Shown here: one piece after another, positions 33,870-45,328 of the stretch
Position numbering within the stretch: the first letter of the stretch is position 1
Layout of the letters: each line of letters begins with the position of its first letter
DNA from: Mesotaenium endlicherianum
Lineage: Eukaryota; Streptophyta; Zygnematophyceae; Zygnematales; Mesotaeniaceae
Reading direction: 5' to 3'
Assembly (NCBI GenBank): GCA_009602735.1
Contig: WELA01012575.1
Span: 258,900-312,738 of the forward strand
Length of the DNA: 53,839 nt
Translations under genes and position numbers: made by a program
The notes under the pieces: generated by a model
What the model saw: the letters and a program-made list of their open reading frames with translations, nothing else
What the model was told of the DNA's origin: nothing
Databases searched by the model: none

Positions 33870-35650
33870 CGTACCAATTTTTATCACGGCTACTCTTTTT
33901 AGTACAACTGGAACAATGCAGCACTTTTTATCTTCCTCCTAAAGTATGTGCCGATTAAAATTGCTCCTCGCTCGAATCAAGTTCTCAGCTGTAGTCGATA
34001 GGTAAGTAATGGCGTCTGCTATCAATGACGTCAACACCGTAGATTAACAGGACTTCTTGCAGAAAGTTCTGCACACGGCAGTACCTTCGAAGTTCACGGG
34101 TGCTGCTTCTTCATTGCATAAAATTCGAGGCCGACAGGCATGCTCTTTCCACCCTCGTCCCAGATAGTGGCGTCAGCACCCATCATCACATACCAAGTCA
34201 CTACAATGCTCGAGAGTGAGCTGAATCTCGTACCAAATCGACCGAGCTGGACCGACCTGACAGCAGCTACAGTCCCTGTTACCGACTTTTTTTTACAATC
34301 TGTTTAGCGACATTCTCGCAAGCCTTTCAAGAGGCCTAACTATTTCCAAATCGTTGAAGACGGAATCACTTTATAACAAAAAAATCATTATTTCAATCAG
34401 TTTACCTAAGGCTATGGGCAAAAGATAAATGAAAAAGCACATACTTGCGCTTAATTTGCAAGCATAGAACAATATCAAATGAGGCCAGTGCGCCAATTAT
34501 GATTAGTCACAAGAGTACATGCATCCAAAGAATGAATGTCCATATGGTTAAAGCAAGTGAACATCTTACACCTGCATACGTATGTAACATAGAGCTCAAA
34601 ATTAGATCTTTGTTATCGTTCATGACCCAAAACATTGAAATGAGGAGATATGTGACGGTTGAAATTGACAAGCTGATATACATTCACATAAAGCAATATC
34701 TACAATGCAATTATTTGATCATGTCTGTAACCCTCTAACAAAAATAACGTACTTTATGCACTGAAGTTTCATATAGTGATACATGAGTGTAACCAACAGG
34801 GGACCTTCAACTCTGACCCACATATGACGTCTAGAAACTAGATGGCAAAAATCAGGGTGTATTGGTGCATTTGCTACTTAAGTCAGCAAGCGAAGAGTTG
34901 TGCTTTGCAAGCACAATGTTTTTTTTTTGGTTAAATAGTGGCGCCTCATGGACTGGAAGACAAAGATCTGTCGTCAAATGGCACAACCTTCGGCTGAGCT
35001 TTGTATATGTAGAGGGTGGACGTTCACCAACAGGGGTATATCCACCCTAACTGAAAGGATCTCTACGCTTTCTTCAAGAATAATGAAATGAGACCTCAAT
35101 AACGTTCAAGCTCCAAGCTAGGCAGGGAATTTGCATAACAAGTTAGCCTTCGACTAGCTTGACTCCGGTCCTGCATTTTGCAAGCAGCAGGAAGCACGTC
35201 AGAAGAGAGAGGAGCTAAGAAAGAGTATGTTAATGAGAGCTTAAGCCTCTCATCGTCAACATATGGAAACTATTACATGCAGATACACTAACAAAGATTG
35301 AAAATCAAAGCAGTTGGCAAAGGCAACATTTCCCTCAAGATGGCCTCTTTTACTCCATCCCATGGGTACCTGCTAAAACGTAGCTTGGGATGGATTGGCG
35401 CTTACCCAAACGAGTCCTTCTTGATTGACAACAGCTCCACGTTGAACTGCACATATGCATAGAGGCCAAAACAGGTTATAGCTGGGCACCATACCCAGGG
35501 ATATATCCAAACAGCTTCTGCAGACTACCAGCCTCCTATTGGGGGCAGGCCAGCCCTGCCGGCTTGCAAAGAAGCAAGTGAGGCTGACCACTTGCACCTC
35601 ATATCATGGGCCGCGCCAGCTGGCAGCGATATGCTCCTTATGTTAAGTGG
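33870..35650. other. AT-rich intergenic region
   Basis: About 1.8 kb between the nitronate monooxygenase start and the FKBP stop, both on the minus strand. Strongly AT-rich, with poly-T and poly-A runs. The open frame 34445-34738 looks random. No gene, RNA or transposon was recognised. Confidence 0.55.
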
Positions 35651-36999
35651 TCAACTCCAGTATAGATGTACCTCTATCTGCACCGCTAATGGCAGAGCAG
35701 CAACCAGGAAATGCAGAAAGACATTCAAACAACAATGGAGGCACAGCGCAGCCATGTGTTTGACATGATTCACAGCTACTGCGCAGACAAGGGCAGATGA
35801 AGAGTACCTCGAGGGTGGCGCCCGGGGGAATCTCCTGCACTCCCCTGTTGCCGTATGCCAGCTCAGGGGGCACCAGCAGCAGCCTCTGCTCCCCCGCACC
35901 CCGTCCCCGTGCTCATGCACATGAGAGCCTCTCACGACATGGCTTAGCAGTTTGGCTGGAACAATCCAAGCACACAGCCTCACAGAGAGAAAGGAGGCGG
36001 CGCGTCGCAGGCGAGAGGGGGGGCGGTCCCACCTCGCCGCCCACGCGCATGCCCTCCACGCCGAGATCCAGGCCCTCCAGCACGATGCCCGACTTGGAGC
36101 TGCCAATGTCGAAGCCGTAGGGGCTGCCACCTGTCACTCCCATGCCCTGTCGGCTGGTCATGAACGTGATGCCCTTCCACTTGGCGATGTAGTGTATCTG
36201 CGCACCCGCCCGCCGGCCCGCCCGCCCGCGCCGACTCCCCACCCACAGCATTAGGGAGAGATTGAGAATGAAGGTGACACAAGTGGCCACAGGGACAGCG
36301 CATGTGCCCACAGGATGCAATGACCTGGGTGGAGATGGAGGGGAGAGAGGAACGGGCTGGATGAGGATGACAATGCTCACAGCCACGCGCGACCCCTTGA
36401 CTGCTGCCGGCCCTGAGCCCACCGTCACGTCGTATATTCTGCCCGTCACCCCCCACCCACACGCACGAGCGTAGCCACACCCAGACCTTCACGTTGAGAG
36501 GGAAGCAGGTGCCGCTTATGGCGCATTCAGCCGACCGTTGCACTTTGCGGACGAAGCTGCACTGCATTCTGATGTGTCGTATGAGTCACAGCGTCTGACT
36601 CATTCAGGGCAGGAACCAGAGGGAGACCCCTTGCTTGGGGGACCTGCTGCACTGCAGCCATGGCTGATTCCATAAGCGATGCCCATGCCACCCATACCTC
36701 GGCCCAGGACCCTTTCGTTATGTCCTGTAAAGGCTGCGTCCGGGGAGGGGGGGCGGCAGAGCAAAGATGCACCCAGAGCAACACTGACAAACAGCAGGAC
36801 CTTGCACAGTTTGGCCGTGCCTAAATGTCACACCTCACGCTTGCCGTGCCTATTGGCAAGTGGAGGGAGTAGACCTACGGCCCTCCCGCCTCGACACACA
36901 TCAGCATAGGCACGATGGGACGGGGTGAGCAGAGCAGTCTCACTTGAGGCCGTTGGGCAGCGTCGTATACTCCTCCTCCGGCACCTTCTTGCCCTTGCT
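35651..36999 (-). CDS. Plastid-lumen type FKBP peptidyl-prolyl isomerase, mature domain
   Basis: FKBP-fold proline isomerase. Exons of the mature part: 36999-36944, 36438-36381, 36197-36033, 35885-35808 and 35677-35651 (stop). Phases close. Sequence begins SKGKKVPEEEYTTLPNGLK and continues IYDVTVGSGPAAVKGSRVA, then HYIAKWKGITFMTSRQG, GGSPYGFDIG, VLEGLDLGVEGMRVGGE, RLLLVPPELAYGNRGVQEIPPG, and ends IEVHLYWS. The KWKGITFMTSRQG motif marks a plant thylakoid-lumen FKBP subgroup; I do not fix which Arabidopsis member. Several classic active-site aromatics differ, as in many lumenal FKBPs, so catalytic activity may be low. The last exon is only 27 nt. The targeting sequence is upstream (see 37371-38040) but the exon joining it to 36999 is unresolved. 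Confidence 0.85.
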
Positions 37000-37370
37000 C
37001 TGCGCCCGCCCCACCCGCCAGTGGGGTCACTTCCCATCACCCTTTGCATGGCTGCTTGCTGGTGCCCACCAGGTCCATACTTCTGGCGGAGGAATCTTTG
37101 AGACAGGCACCTCACCGCATATCTGCCTGCTTGTGACTGTGCACGATGCCAAAGTATGTCCCGTTGGACTCTTTACTGTAACAGCTTGACGAGTAGGCAT
37201 GGGTGTTTGTAATGCACATGCTGCTCCTCTTGTCAGGTGGGTCCCTGAAGGGATTGGGGAATGTATGGGCTGTCCTCGTGCACGACACCCCCCACCAGTG
37301 GTGCCATGTGGCGGCACTCCTCTTCCCCCCCTCATACTTAGTGCATGCTTGTTATACTTAACAATGCAGG

Positions 37371-38040
37371 ATGAGCACACTCAGCTTCGCAAACTCCCCA
37401 TCCTGCCTCGTAGCAACAGCCCCAAGCAAGGCTGCAAGGAGGAGAGGGGCAGCAAGCAAGCTTACAGCTCGTCTGGCAGATGCAGCCTCAGCCTCCTCCA
37501 CCAATCCCAGGCTGCCAGCTGCTCAAGATTACACGGCGAGTTTGTCGCATGTTCAAGCCGGAGCGAGCGGGCATTCCACACACGTGACCATTTTGCACGC
37601 GCCAAATCCCCCTCCTGCTGCCGTGCAGCCTCCACGGCACACTACACTTTGGGTGCAACGGCAACTGCAGCATTCCTAGACCGGGCACCAACGACGCTCA
37701 CGTCGCATGATTGTCGGGGGCACACCCGTGCTTGACAAAGCCGCATCTGATTGCATATCAGCCTGATACCAGTACTGTGAAGGGAAAGCAGGCTTCTTCA
37801 CATACAGAGCTGTTGGCAGGCTGCTAATGCGCGCACCAAGGACTTTGAGAGGAGGTGGTGTGAGCTCGTACCTGCAGCAGCAGCGGCTGCAGCAAGGGAG
37901 GCGATTGCAGCCCTCCTGCTTGCACGCTCCTCCAGCTCGTGCTCTCGACAGCTGGCACGGCACGGCTGCAAAGGTCGTTGGGCAGTACCACGTGACAGCC
38001 TTGCAAATTTCTTCGGTTGTGCAGGAAGGATAGGTGTCAC
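37371..38040 (-). CDS. Putative transit/lumenal targeting exons of the FKBP
   Basis: A minus-strand frame from Met at 38040 to a donor at 37872 reads like a chloroplast transit peptide (basic, Ser/Ala/Arg-rich, no early acidic residues). It ends with ASRRAAIASLAAAAAA. An acceptor at 37518 joins in the matching phase and leads to ASARRAVSLLAAPLLLAALL and GAVATRQDGEF. The second is a typical twin-arginine lumenal signal: RR, hydrophobic core, Ala-x-Ala end. Both would fit an FKBP of the thylakoid lumen. I could not find a donor and linking exon in phase with 36999, so membership in this gene is inferred from position, strand and the lumenal family. Confidence 0.5.
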
Positions 38041-40576
38041 TGTGACACAGCAGAGAGGGAAAATTGGATGTTATTACGAAGAGCCAAGAGTCTACTCCAT
38101 GAGTGCAAAGCACACTTGAATTTGACATATGGCCACAAACTTCCATTTGACTTCATTTGCCCCTGACTGCAATAGCGTACACGCTACTCTCACGAGAGTG
38201 TTGCCTACATTATGCTGGAGGCTGGAGGGCCACCCGAGCGCTAGCTGTTGCCCAGATGGGCATCAGTGTGAGTGCAAGAACGGACAGTGTTACCGAGAAA
38301 ATGAAGGCCCCTGGTTGGCCAGCTTGCAGGCACAGCCAGAGCCCCGCCTGTGAAGAGGGTGCTCTGCAGTGCAAGGGCCGCCATCTTGCCACCTGTCACG
38401 CCCTGTTCAACTGAGGTGATTGGAGTAGTCTCGGTGACAGCAAAAAGAAGAAGTTGCAAGTGCAATTCGGAACACTCTGAAGGAAGGCTGTGCTGTCTGT
38501 GGCAGGCATGACCTGCTGCTTACTGGGTAGCAGCAGGTTATGGGCACTCGCAGCGAGATTCAACATGCAGGCACTTGGGGAAGTTCTGACTTGCTGAACA
38601 CGTTTCTTGCCCTTCATTAAGAAATATTCGTCTAGTATATGTATCTGCTTCCTACCAAAGTCTCATATATATTCAGAAAATTGACCAGGGGAAGGATAGA
38701 GGAGCCGGTGATCATGTTTGTTTAAGTATAAGTGACTGCCAAGTTCACACTGAGATACCACCTCCTATTATCTCATTTGAGGGTCTTGCAAACTTGTAGC
38801 TCCAGTCAAGCCACTAGTCTATATAGGCTACCGAAATTTACAGTCCCACAATAGGTTAATTGAGCTGAGAGATATACTGTTCCGTGTACTTGAGAATCGG
38901 ATGAATGGGCTTCACTCCACTTGACATGTGATTATAGTGATGTGTTAGTTCACAGTCGAGGCCGAATGCGCTTGGCATAGAGGTCCATTCAGCAGTAGCT
39001 CGTCGGGATTCACACAAATTATCCATTGTCAGTATATCTACAAAGCTCTGCAGGGCCAACGAAAAGCTAAGTGAGCACGTGTTATCTGCTCCGAGTATAG
39101 AAGTGACACTTCACCACGCAGAACGTATTCCTGACATTGTCTTTGAGGCAGCAGCAAGAATTACTAACTTCACCTGAGGCATATGCCGCATACCCAAACT
39201 TTACAACATTCTTGTTTACTTAAGGAAGCCGTATGCGACTTTGGTGAGTTTCCTCAATGAACTTGTGGAATTGTACAGCTTAAAGTGCCACGCATTATTT
39301 GAAGCTGGCGAGAATACCTCAATGTGTTTTTGTTTCCTTGTGTAGATACTTTCAGCAAATGCAGTGTAGCTCTAATGTTCCACAGTGCATAAGATGCAGC
39401 CTGGTCCAACAATTGAAGCAGTGGACTCACTTGATCTCACGAGCTGATGACTTCCTGTCCTCCAGCCACGGTCGAAAGTTATTTAACTTGAAGATGCTCT
39501 CAGGAGCTTCTTAGACAGAAAGATTGTGACCTCCGTCGTAGTATAAAGAGCAAGAAGAAGCAAAATAAGCAAGAATAGAGATCACTGAAAGCACATTCCA
39601 GCTCAAAACACCAATCAGATAAGACTCGATGTGTTCCAGTCAATTGAACTTTTTCTTTTTTATTTATTCAGAAGATCGCCCTGACCAGTCTTAAACAATA
39701 TATAGAACCGGTTGTTTTGCAATCTGTTTTAAAAGTTCACCCTCGCAGGTCAACGTTTTAATTTAATAAGGTATGGTCAAATATTCTTCGATAGTCATGT
39801 CGGTGGGTTACAATCGATGGGGCTGGAGCAGGCTGGAGGAATTTCACCACCTATGTAATGTACCTTGGGGACACATGTGTGTGGCTTGCAACAAGCTCTT
39901 TACATAGCAGTATATGTCTTGTTAGTAGCATATGGCAGTATACCTGCGAACTGCACGGGCCTCTTCAAGAAAGGCTACTCTCATAAAATGATCTGAAGTG
40001 TCACAGCTCCTGTTTAGAAGGATGTCTCCTTGCAACCCTTTCTGACTAGTTACTGATCGCTGTCCATAGCCCCGATCAGATCTGTCCTTGTATGTAACTT
40101 CTATACTTTGCCTCGATCACGTGTAGGGGAGAACTTTCACTAAAGAGGGGTGCGAAACATTTCGCGGGGCAAGCATGGTCAACATCGGCGGCTTATAAGT
40201 GGAGCTCCAAGCTACGAGCTCTACATTTTGCTCTGTTGAGAGCACGCTCCATGCAAAGGAGAATGACAACATGAGGGGTGATCAATTGTGGAATCAAATC
40301 GCATAAAGATGGGTCGAAAATACTGCATGTCGGACTTGATCTTAATCACCAACCTCAAACAATGGCACGAAGTGTGAGCTGGGGTAGCTGAGGCGCAGAG
40401 AGGGGAAGAAGTTATTGCTCGACCTCTATTGGAGAGCTGATATCTAGGGGGTGCATAGCTCTTTCCGCTTCAGTGGAACAAACTTGATCAGTTCACTGGA
40501 GTGACACCAAGCACTTCAGGTAGGAGACACCGTAGACAAGACCACCTCAGAATCAAAGGGAGGGGGAGCAGTAGAC
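38041..40576. other. AT-rich intergenic region before the carrier gene
   Basis: About 2.5 kb between divergent genes, AT-rich, with stops on both strands. It should hold promoters of the FKBP (minus) and carrier (plus) genes. No further coding, RNA or repeat element was recognised. Confidence 0.5.
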
Positions 40577-42162
40577 ATGAGTGGAGGTGGAGCAGCTGAG
40601 GTGGCCAAGGACTACGCAGCTGGTGTTGCTGCTGGCGTCGCCACGGTCCTCACAGGCCATCCCTTTGATACAGTAAAGGTGGGCAACTTGTCTGCTTCAT
40701 TTGCACCTCTCTCTCTCTCTCTCTCAGCACCACTTAGTCCAAGTAAGCAAGGAGACAGCTCTGAGGCTCTCCTCCCCGTGCAGCAGCCTTATAGGCTCGC
40801 AAGCTATTGGCAGCAACTTCTTGAAGCGCCAGTGCAGGCTGTCGCAAGAGTGGAGAAGCAGGAGCTGATGAGACAATGTGGAAGGGAAAGAGGTCAGGCC
40901 CGGGGAGCTCTCTTTACGGCCGCTGGATGGATTACAAGATTGCTCGACGCAAACAGGAGTGGATGCGTGGCACCAGGCACTGACCACCGGGAGCAGTAGG
41001 GGCTGCAATGGGCGTGAAGAGGAAAGGGTGGTTGTGAGGGCTCTGGGGTGGTCTCTCCAGGCAGCCAGCACAGCTGCAAAGCGCTTGCTCCACTGGCCAT
41101 GCATGCCCTCCCGTTGGCGCGCAGGACACTCCCTCTCGACCTTGACAGTCGGGAAGTGAGGGGCCTATCCCCAGGCAGCCTGAATGGGGGGGGGTTGCGC
41201 GTACACAGGGAGAGGGAGAGAGAGTGGGAGAGAGGGTGTCGGTTACCCAAGGCGACAGCGAATGCAGTCAGGTCGAGGACAGCGGGGCTCCACCCGCCGG
41301 CTGGCGTGCGGCCCGAGTGGGGCCAGCCGGTGCCATCTGCGAGAGGCTTGAGCAACGGCAAGAGCATGTGGAGGGGAGTGAGTGAGCAGGTGAAGCTGCA
41401 AGCGCAGGCCGGCGCAGGCGGAGCGGGACCGGGAGCGGGAGGGGGGCTGTACCAAGGAGCCTGGCACTGCACCTCCCACACGCTCTCCACGCAGGGGGTG
41501 CGAGCTGCCTCCCTCCCTACCTCTGTTGCTAGTGCCTCTGCTGCTGCTGCTGCTGGGCTTTGCGTGGCAGGCGGGGTGCTGACAGACCGGCTGACTGGCT
41601 GGCTGCCCTTGGAGAGGGGATGTTGAGAGGGATTGCTGAGCCCCCTCACGTGTGTTGCGGCGGCTCTTGGGGATGGGCGGGTGTGGGCAGATCAGGGGCC
41701 TGTACAAGGGCGCCACGTCGTCCTTCATCGGGGTGGCCATTGAGAGCTCCGTGCTTTTTGGCGCCTACTCGCAGATCAAAACGGCCCTCCAGGTGCTGCT
41801 CCCTTTTCTCCCCCCCCCTTCTGCCCCACAGCCATGAGAGCCCTGATGACCCCTGCCCTGCCCTTCTCTGCTTGGAAACGGTCTGGGAAGCTGTAGGGTG
41901 ATGTATGCCTGCTGCCTGCCCCCCTGCTTGTCTGCTGTCTGCTGTCTGCCTCGCACGCCTCTGGCCGTGGCTGGGCAAGTAAGCGCACTTCTGCACGTAA
42001 GCACGTGCAGTTGGCCTGAATGGGACTGCGGCAAGGGGGACGGAGGGCAGGGCGGGGAGAGGAGCTCGCCGAGCCTGCCCACCATTGTGGCGGCCGCGGG
42101 CGTGTCCGGCGGCGGCGTGAGCCTCATCCTGTGCCCCACGGAGCTTGTCAAGGTGCGTGCGC

Positions 42163-42196
<34 letters not shown>

Positions 42197-42616
42197 ACCA
42201 CCCCCATCCTTGTCACCCTGCAGGCAAGCAGCTGCCTTCCTGCCCCCCTCCCTGTTCACCCCCCTCTTCCCCTCTCTCACTCTGTCCCTCCGTGCATGTG
42301 TGTGTTTGTCTGCAAGCAAGTCTGACTAAGCAGGCTGCCTCAGTCCAGGGCGAGGCTGATTGAACGTGGCTGAGGGGAGGGGGAGCAGTGCAGGCTGCAA
42401 GTGCAGCAGCAGGCGCGGGCGGGACAACCATCTCCAGGCGGGCGGCTGCCATACGCCGGCCCCTGGGACTGCGCTGTCCGCACCGTACAGGCGGATGGGG
42501 TACGTCCCCAGCTGCCAGTGCCTGCCGCAATTCCTAGACATCCTTGCACGCTACTGGGCATGTGACTCGTGTGCAAAGCTTTCTGGTGTTGGAGAAGAAG
42601 AGCGAGTGTTGCATGT

Positions 42617-42691
<75 letters not shown>

Positions 42692-44136
42692 ATACGTAAC
42701 AAAGATCTTGTGGGAGGTGCAATTTGCTTACAGGCAGGGCATGCGTGTGTGGGCATTCAAGGGTGGACACTTGTGTGTGCCTTCACTCATGGTAATACTG
42801 CAGTGCTGGCAGCGGAGGAGTGCATGAGCAAGCGCTCGCAGTATGGCCTCCTGGGCCCCGCCGAGTAGTGGCCGCATCCTTGCTTCAATGCCCAACGTTC
42901 ACAGGAGTCAGCTACTTTCACCCGTAGGGCGCAAGATTGAAATGTGCTGCACTTTGTCTGAATGATTCCACGGCGTTTGCCTGGATGTTGCGGCGGGGCA
43001 GGTGGCAGGTCTCTTCCGGGGCCTGCGAGCGACATTCTTCAGGGAGGCCATCGGCAACTGCTTCTTCTTCTGCGTGTATGAGACCACACGCTTCCAGTTG
43101 CTGCACGCCATCGGCCTGGACCCCGACAGGAAGCGCGTGGGGAGTCCCGAGAAGGCGCATGCAGGGGGTAACCAGGTGGAGCTCTCAGAGACCTTCCGGG
43201 AGGGCCTGCTGGAGGCTGGGACTGGCGTCGTGAGCGGCGGACTCGCGGGCATTGCGGTATGCTCTTGAACAGTATTTCCCTTGCCTGCGAGTGCCTGGTT
43301 GGGTTTGACTGCACCATGTGTGCTCTAACTTGGCATGGAATATTTACTGAACCGTGCACTGCCAAGGTGTGTGTCGTTTGCCTGCCAGATTTGCAAGGCT
43401 TCTTTGGACGTGCCTTCTGGATGCTGCTATACATGACCACTGTCTTTGCCGAGGCCACAGGCGGTGTGGTGTGACTGAGGGGGGGGAGGTGTGCTCAATG
43501 TGCACCTGCTGCTTTCTTCCTTTGATTTTTGCTGCAGTTTTGGAGCGCTGTTCTGCCCTTTGATGTGGTGAAGACACGCGTCCAGACGGACCGGAGCGGG
43601 ACAACTGGCAGCGTAACTTATCACCTGAAGAGCGTAAGAAATCAGCTTGGTGCTCCCGTACTGCTCGCACTCACCTGAATAACAGAGACCAGCACTTTTC
43701 TTCCACTCGGCTGTATTCGCTCACATCTTGTTGATGCTTGTCGAGACCCACCAGACGTTGTCTAGTCAGGAGTCTTGCTTGGATGAAGCAGCTGTCATCT
43801 GGCATGCTGCATGCGTTACTTCTCCAACAAAGCAGACTTATGGAAAGGGCACTTTTGTCATTGATCATGTATAGAAACTACACACACTGTGGACAGCATT
43901 TCTTTCTCTTCGGCTGGGTGATGACAGCACCCTCTTGACGCTTTCCTACTCCTGCTTCTGACACTTGTGTGTCGTGCTGTGCTGGTGTGCTTCAGCTGTA
44001 CAGGCAAGCGGGCGTGAGGGGCTTGTATGCGGGGCTGGGCCCAACGCTGATGCGAGCATTTCCAGCAAATGCAGCTGCCATTGTGACGTGGGAGCTAGCT
44101 GCTCGGTTGCTGGGCGTCGGGCCTGGCCTGTCATAG
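40577..44136 (+). CDS. Mitochondrial carrier, basic amino acid (arginine/ornithine) type
   Basis: Inner-membrane solute exchanger of the SLC25 family. Exons: 40577-40678, 41390-41497, 41691-41792, 42051-42152, 42389-42499, 43002-43256, 43538-43633 and 43996-44136, all multiples of three, giving 338 residues. The three repeats show PFDTVK (29-34), PTELVK (133-138) and PFDVVK (267-272), the carrier signature. Helix-loop motifs IRGLYKGATSSF, VAGLFRGLRATFFRE and VRGLYAGLGPTLMRAFPANAAAIVTWE follow each. The last closely matches plant mBAC1 (YAGLGPTIVRAFPANAAAIVAWE), hence the arginine/ornithine suggestion; human ORNT and carnitine carriers are more distant. An insertion in exon 6 lengthens the loop before the third repeat. 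No cleavable presequence, as usual. Substrate is inferred from similarity only. Confidence 0.9.
42168..42197. repeat. (CT)n microsatellite
   Basis: CT tract in intron 4 of the carrier gene, just after the donor. Confidence 0.85.
42615..42689. repeat. (GT)n then (GA)n microsatellite
   Basis: A GT tract running directly into a GA tract in intron 5 of the carrier gene. It creates a spurious Arg-Glu repeat frame. Confidence 0.95.
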
Positions 44137-45328
44137 CATGCAGCCTTGGCATGCAACCAGTGCTTTCTTAACAGTAACATGGATGGGCATAGTTTGCACA
44201 CACCCCTGTGCGGCTAGTCCTCAAGTTTGTGGGTTCACCGGTAAGGGCTAGTGATGAAACAGTGGCCACCTTTTGCTTCAATGGTGTGCTTCTTCAGAAT
44301 TTCATCAACAAGTTCAAGTACCTCTCATTTGGTGGTGAAGCCATCCTACGATGCATGCGCTAGAGTGGGTCATTGTGGGTCCCTCCACTCTGGGGGGCAT
44401 TTCACATGTAGCCTTCGTGGACTATCTGCTCCACGTGCTTTTTTGAACTGGCTGTGGTGTGGGAATGCGGTGACGATGAGTGATAGTAGTCCTTGGTTAG
44501 CTTGACTCTTTGTCCTCGGGGTCCCAGGTCCAGCATGTTTTTCTCGCCTCTGCTCTAGCTTTGGGTGAGTGTGCTAATTTGATAGTCTGTTACATTACTT
44601 GTACTATCGCTTGAAAGAGGTTGCCCACTTTGACAGGCGCACCTGGTATAATGCGTACTTAGGTGCAAGTCAATGCGTAGTTAGTTGTTGATGGTCTGTT
44701 CCTCTGTGTGCATGTATTACCCTACTGTTACTTAATTCTGAATGATGTTCCATTCTTGGGTTAAACTGCCATCAATTGTTTGTCTGCAGAATTATTGTGT
44801 CATCTGGGAACTTAGAATCCGCCAGATGTCAATCTCATCTTCTGACAGTTTTGACCTTCTACCGAAGGGAGATGTGAGCTTCATATATGTATAAAATGAT
44901 TAAGTGCTTGAATTGGCCTGTAAGGTACACCTACATTCTGAGTAGTTAATGAACTAGGTACCATCATCACCTGCACCACACCATATCTAAGCCCGATACT
45001 GTTAGTTACAACATGTTGCGCACATCATCGTGAATAAGTGCAGGTAATGGATACTTGAAGGAGAATATTCCGGCTGCTGCAGACAGGAGGTTTGTGCAGA
45101 CAAGTCCACGTTAGTCTTCTGCAGAATCTGCAGCACATTTTGTTCAGCAAAGTACAGTGAGACCGCATTCATGTTTGCTTCAACCCAAACTTTGCATGCA
45201 CTGCAGTTCTGAACCATTCTGTAATTTCTCATTGACAGCCCAGTTAGACATGTCCATTCTCCGACCTTTATAGTTGAATGAAAATTTGACAAGAATGACA
45301 TTGATTATTTGAACACACTAAGCACCAG
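44137..45328. other. Convergent intergenic region
   Basis: About 1.2 kb containing the 3' ends of the carrier (plus) and the nucleolar-type gene (minus). AT-rich. No additional gene recognised. Confidence 0.55.

Noticed and set aside
34445..34738. 97-codon plus-strand frame
   Set aside because: Located in AT-rich spacer, with no family feature, no splice partners and composition matching noncoding sequence.
42569..42868. Arg-Glu repeat frame in the carrier gene
   Set aside because: Translation of the (GA)n microsatellite in intron 5; skipping it restores the carrier in phase.
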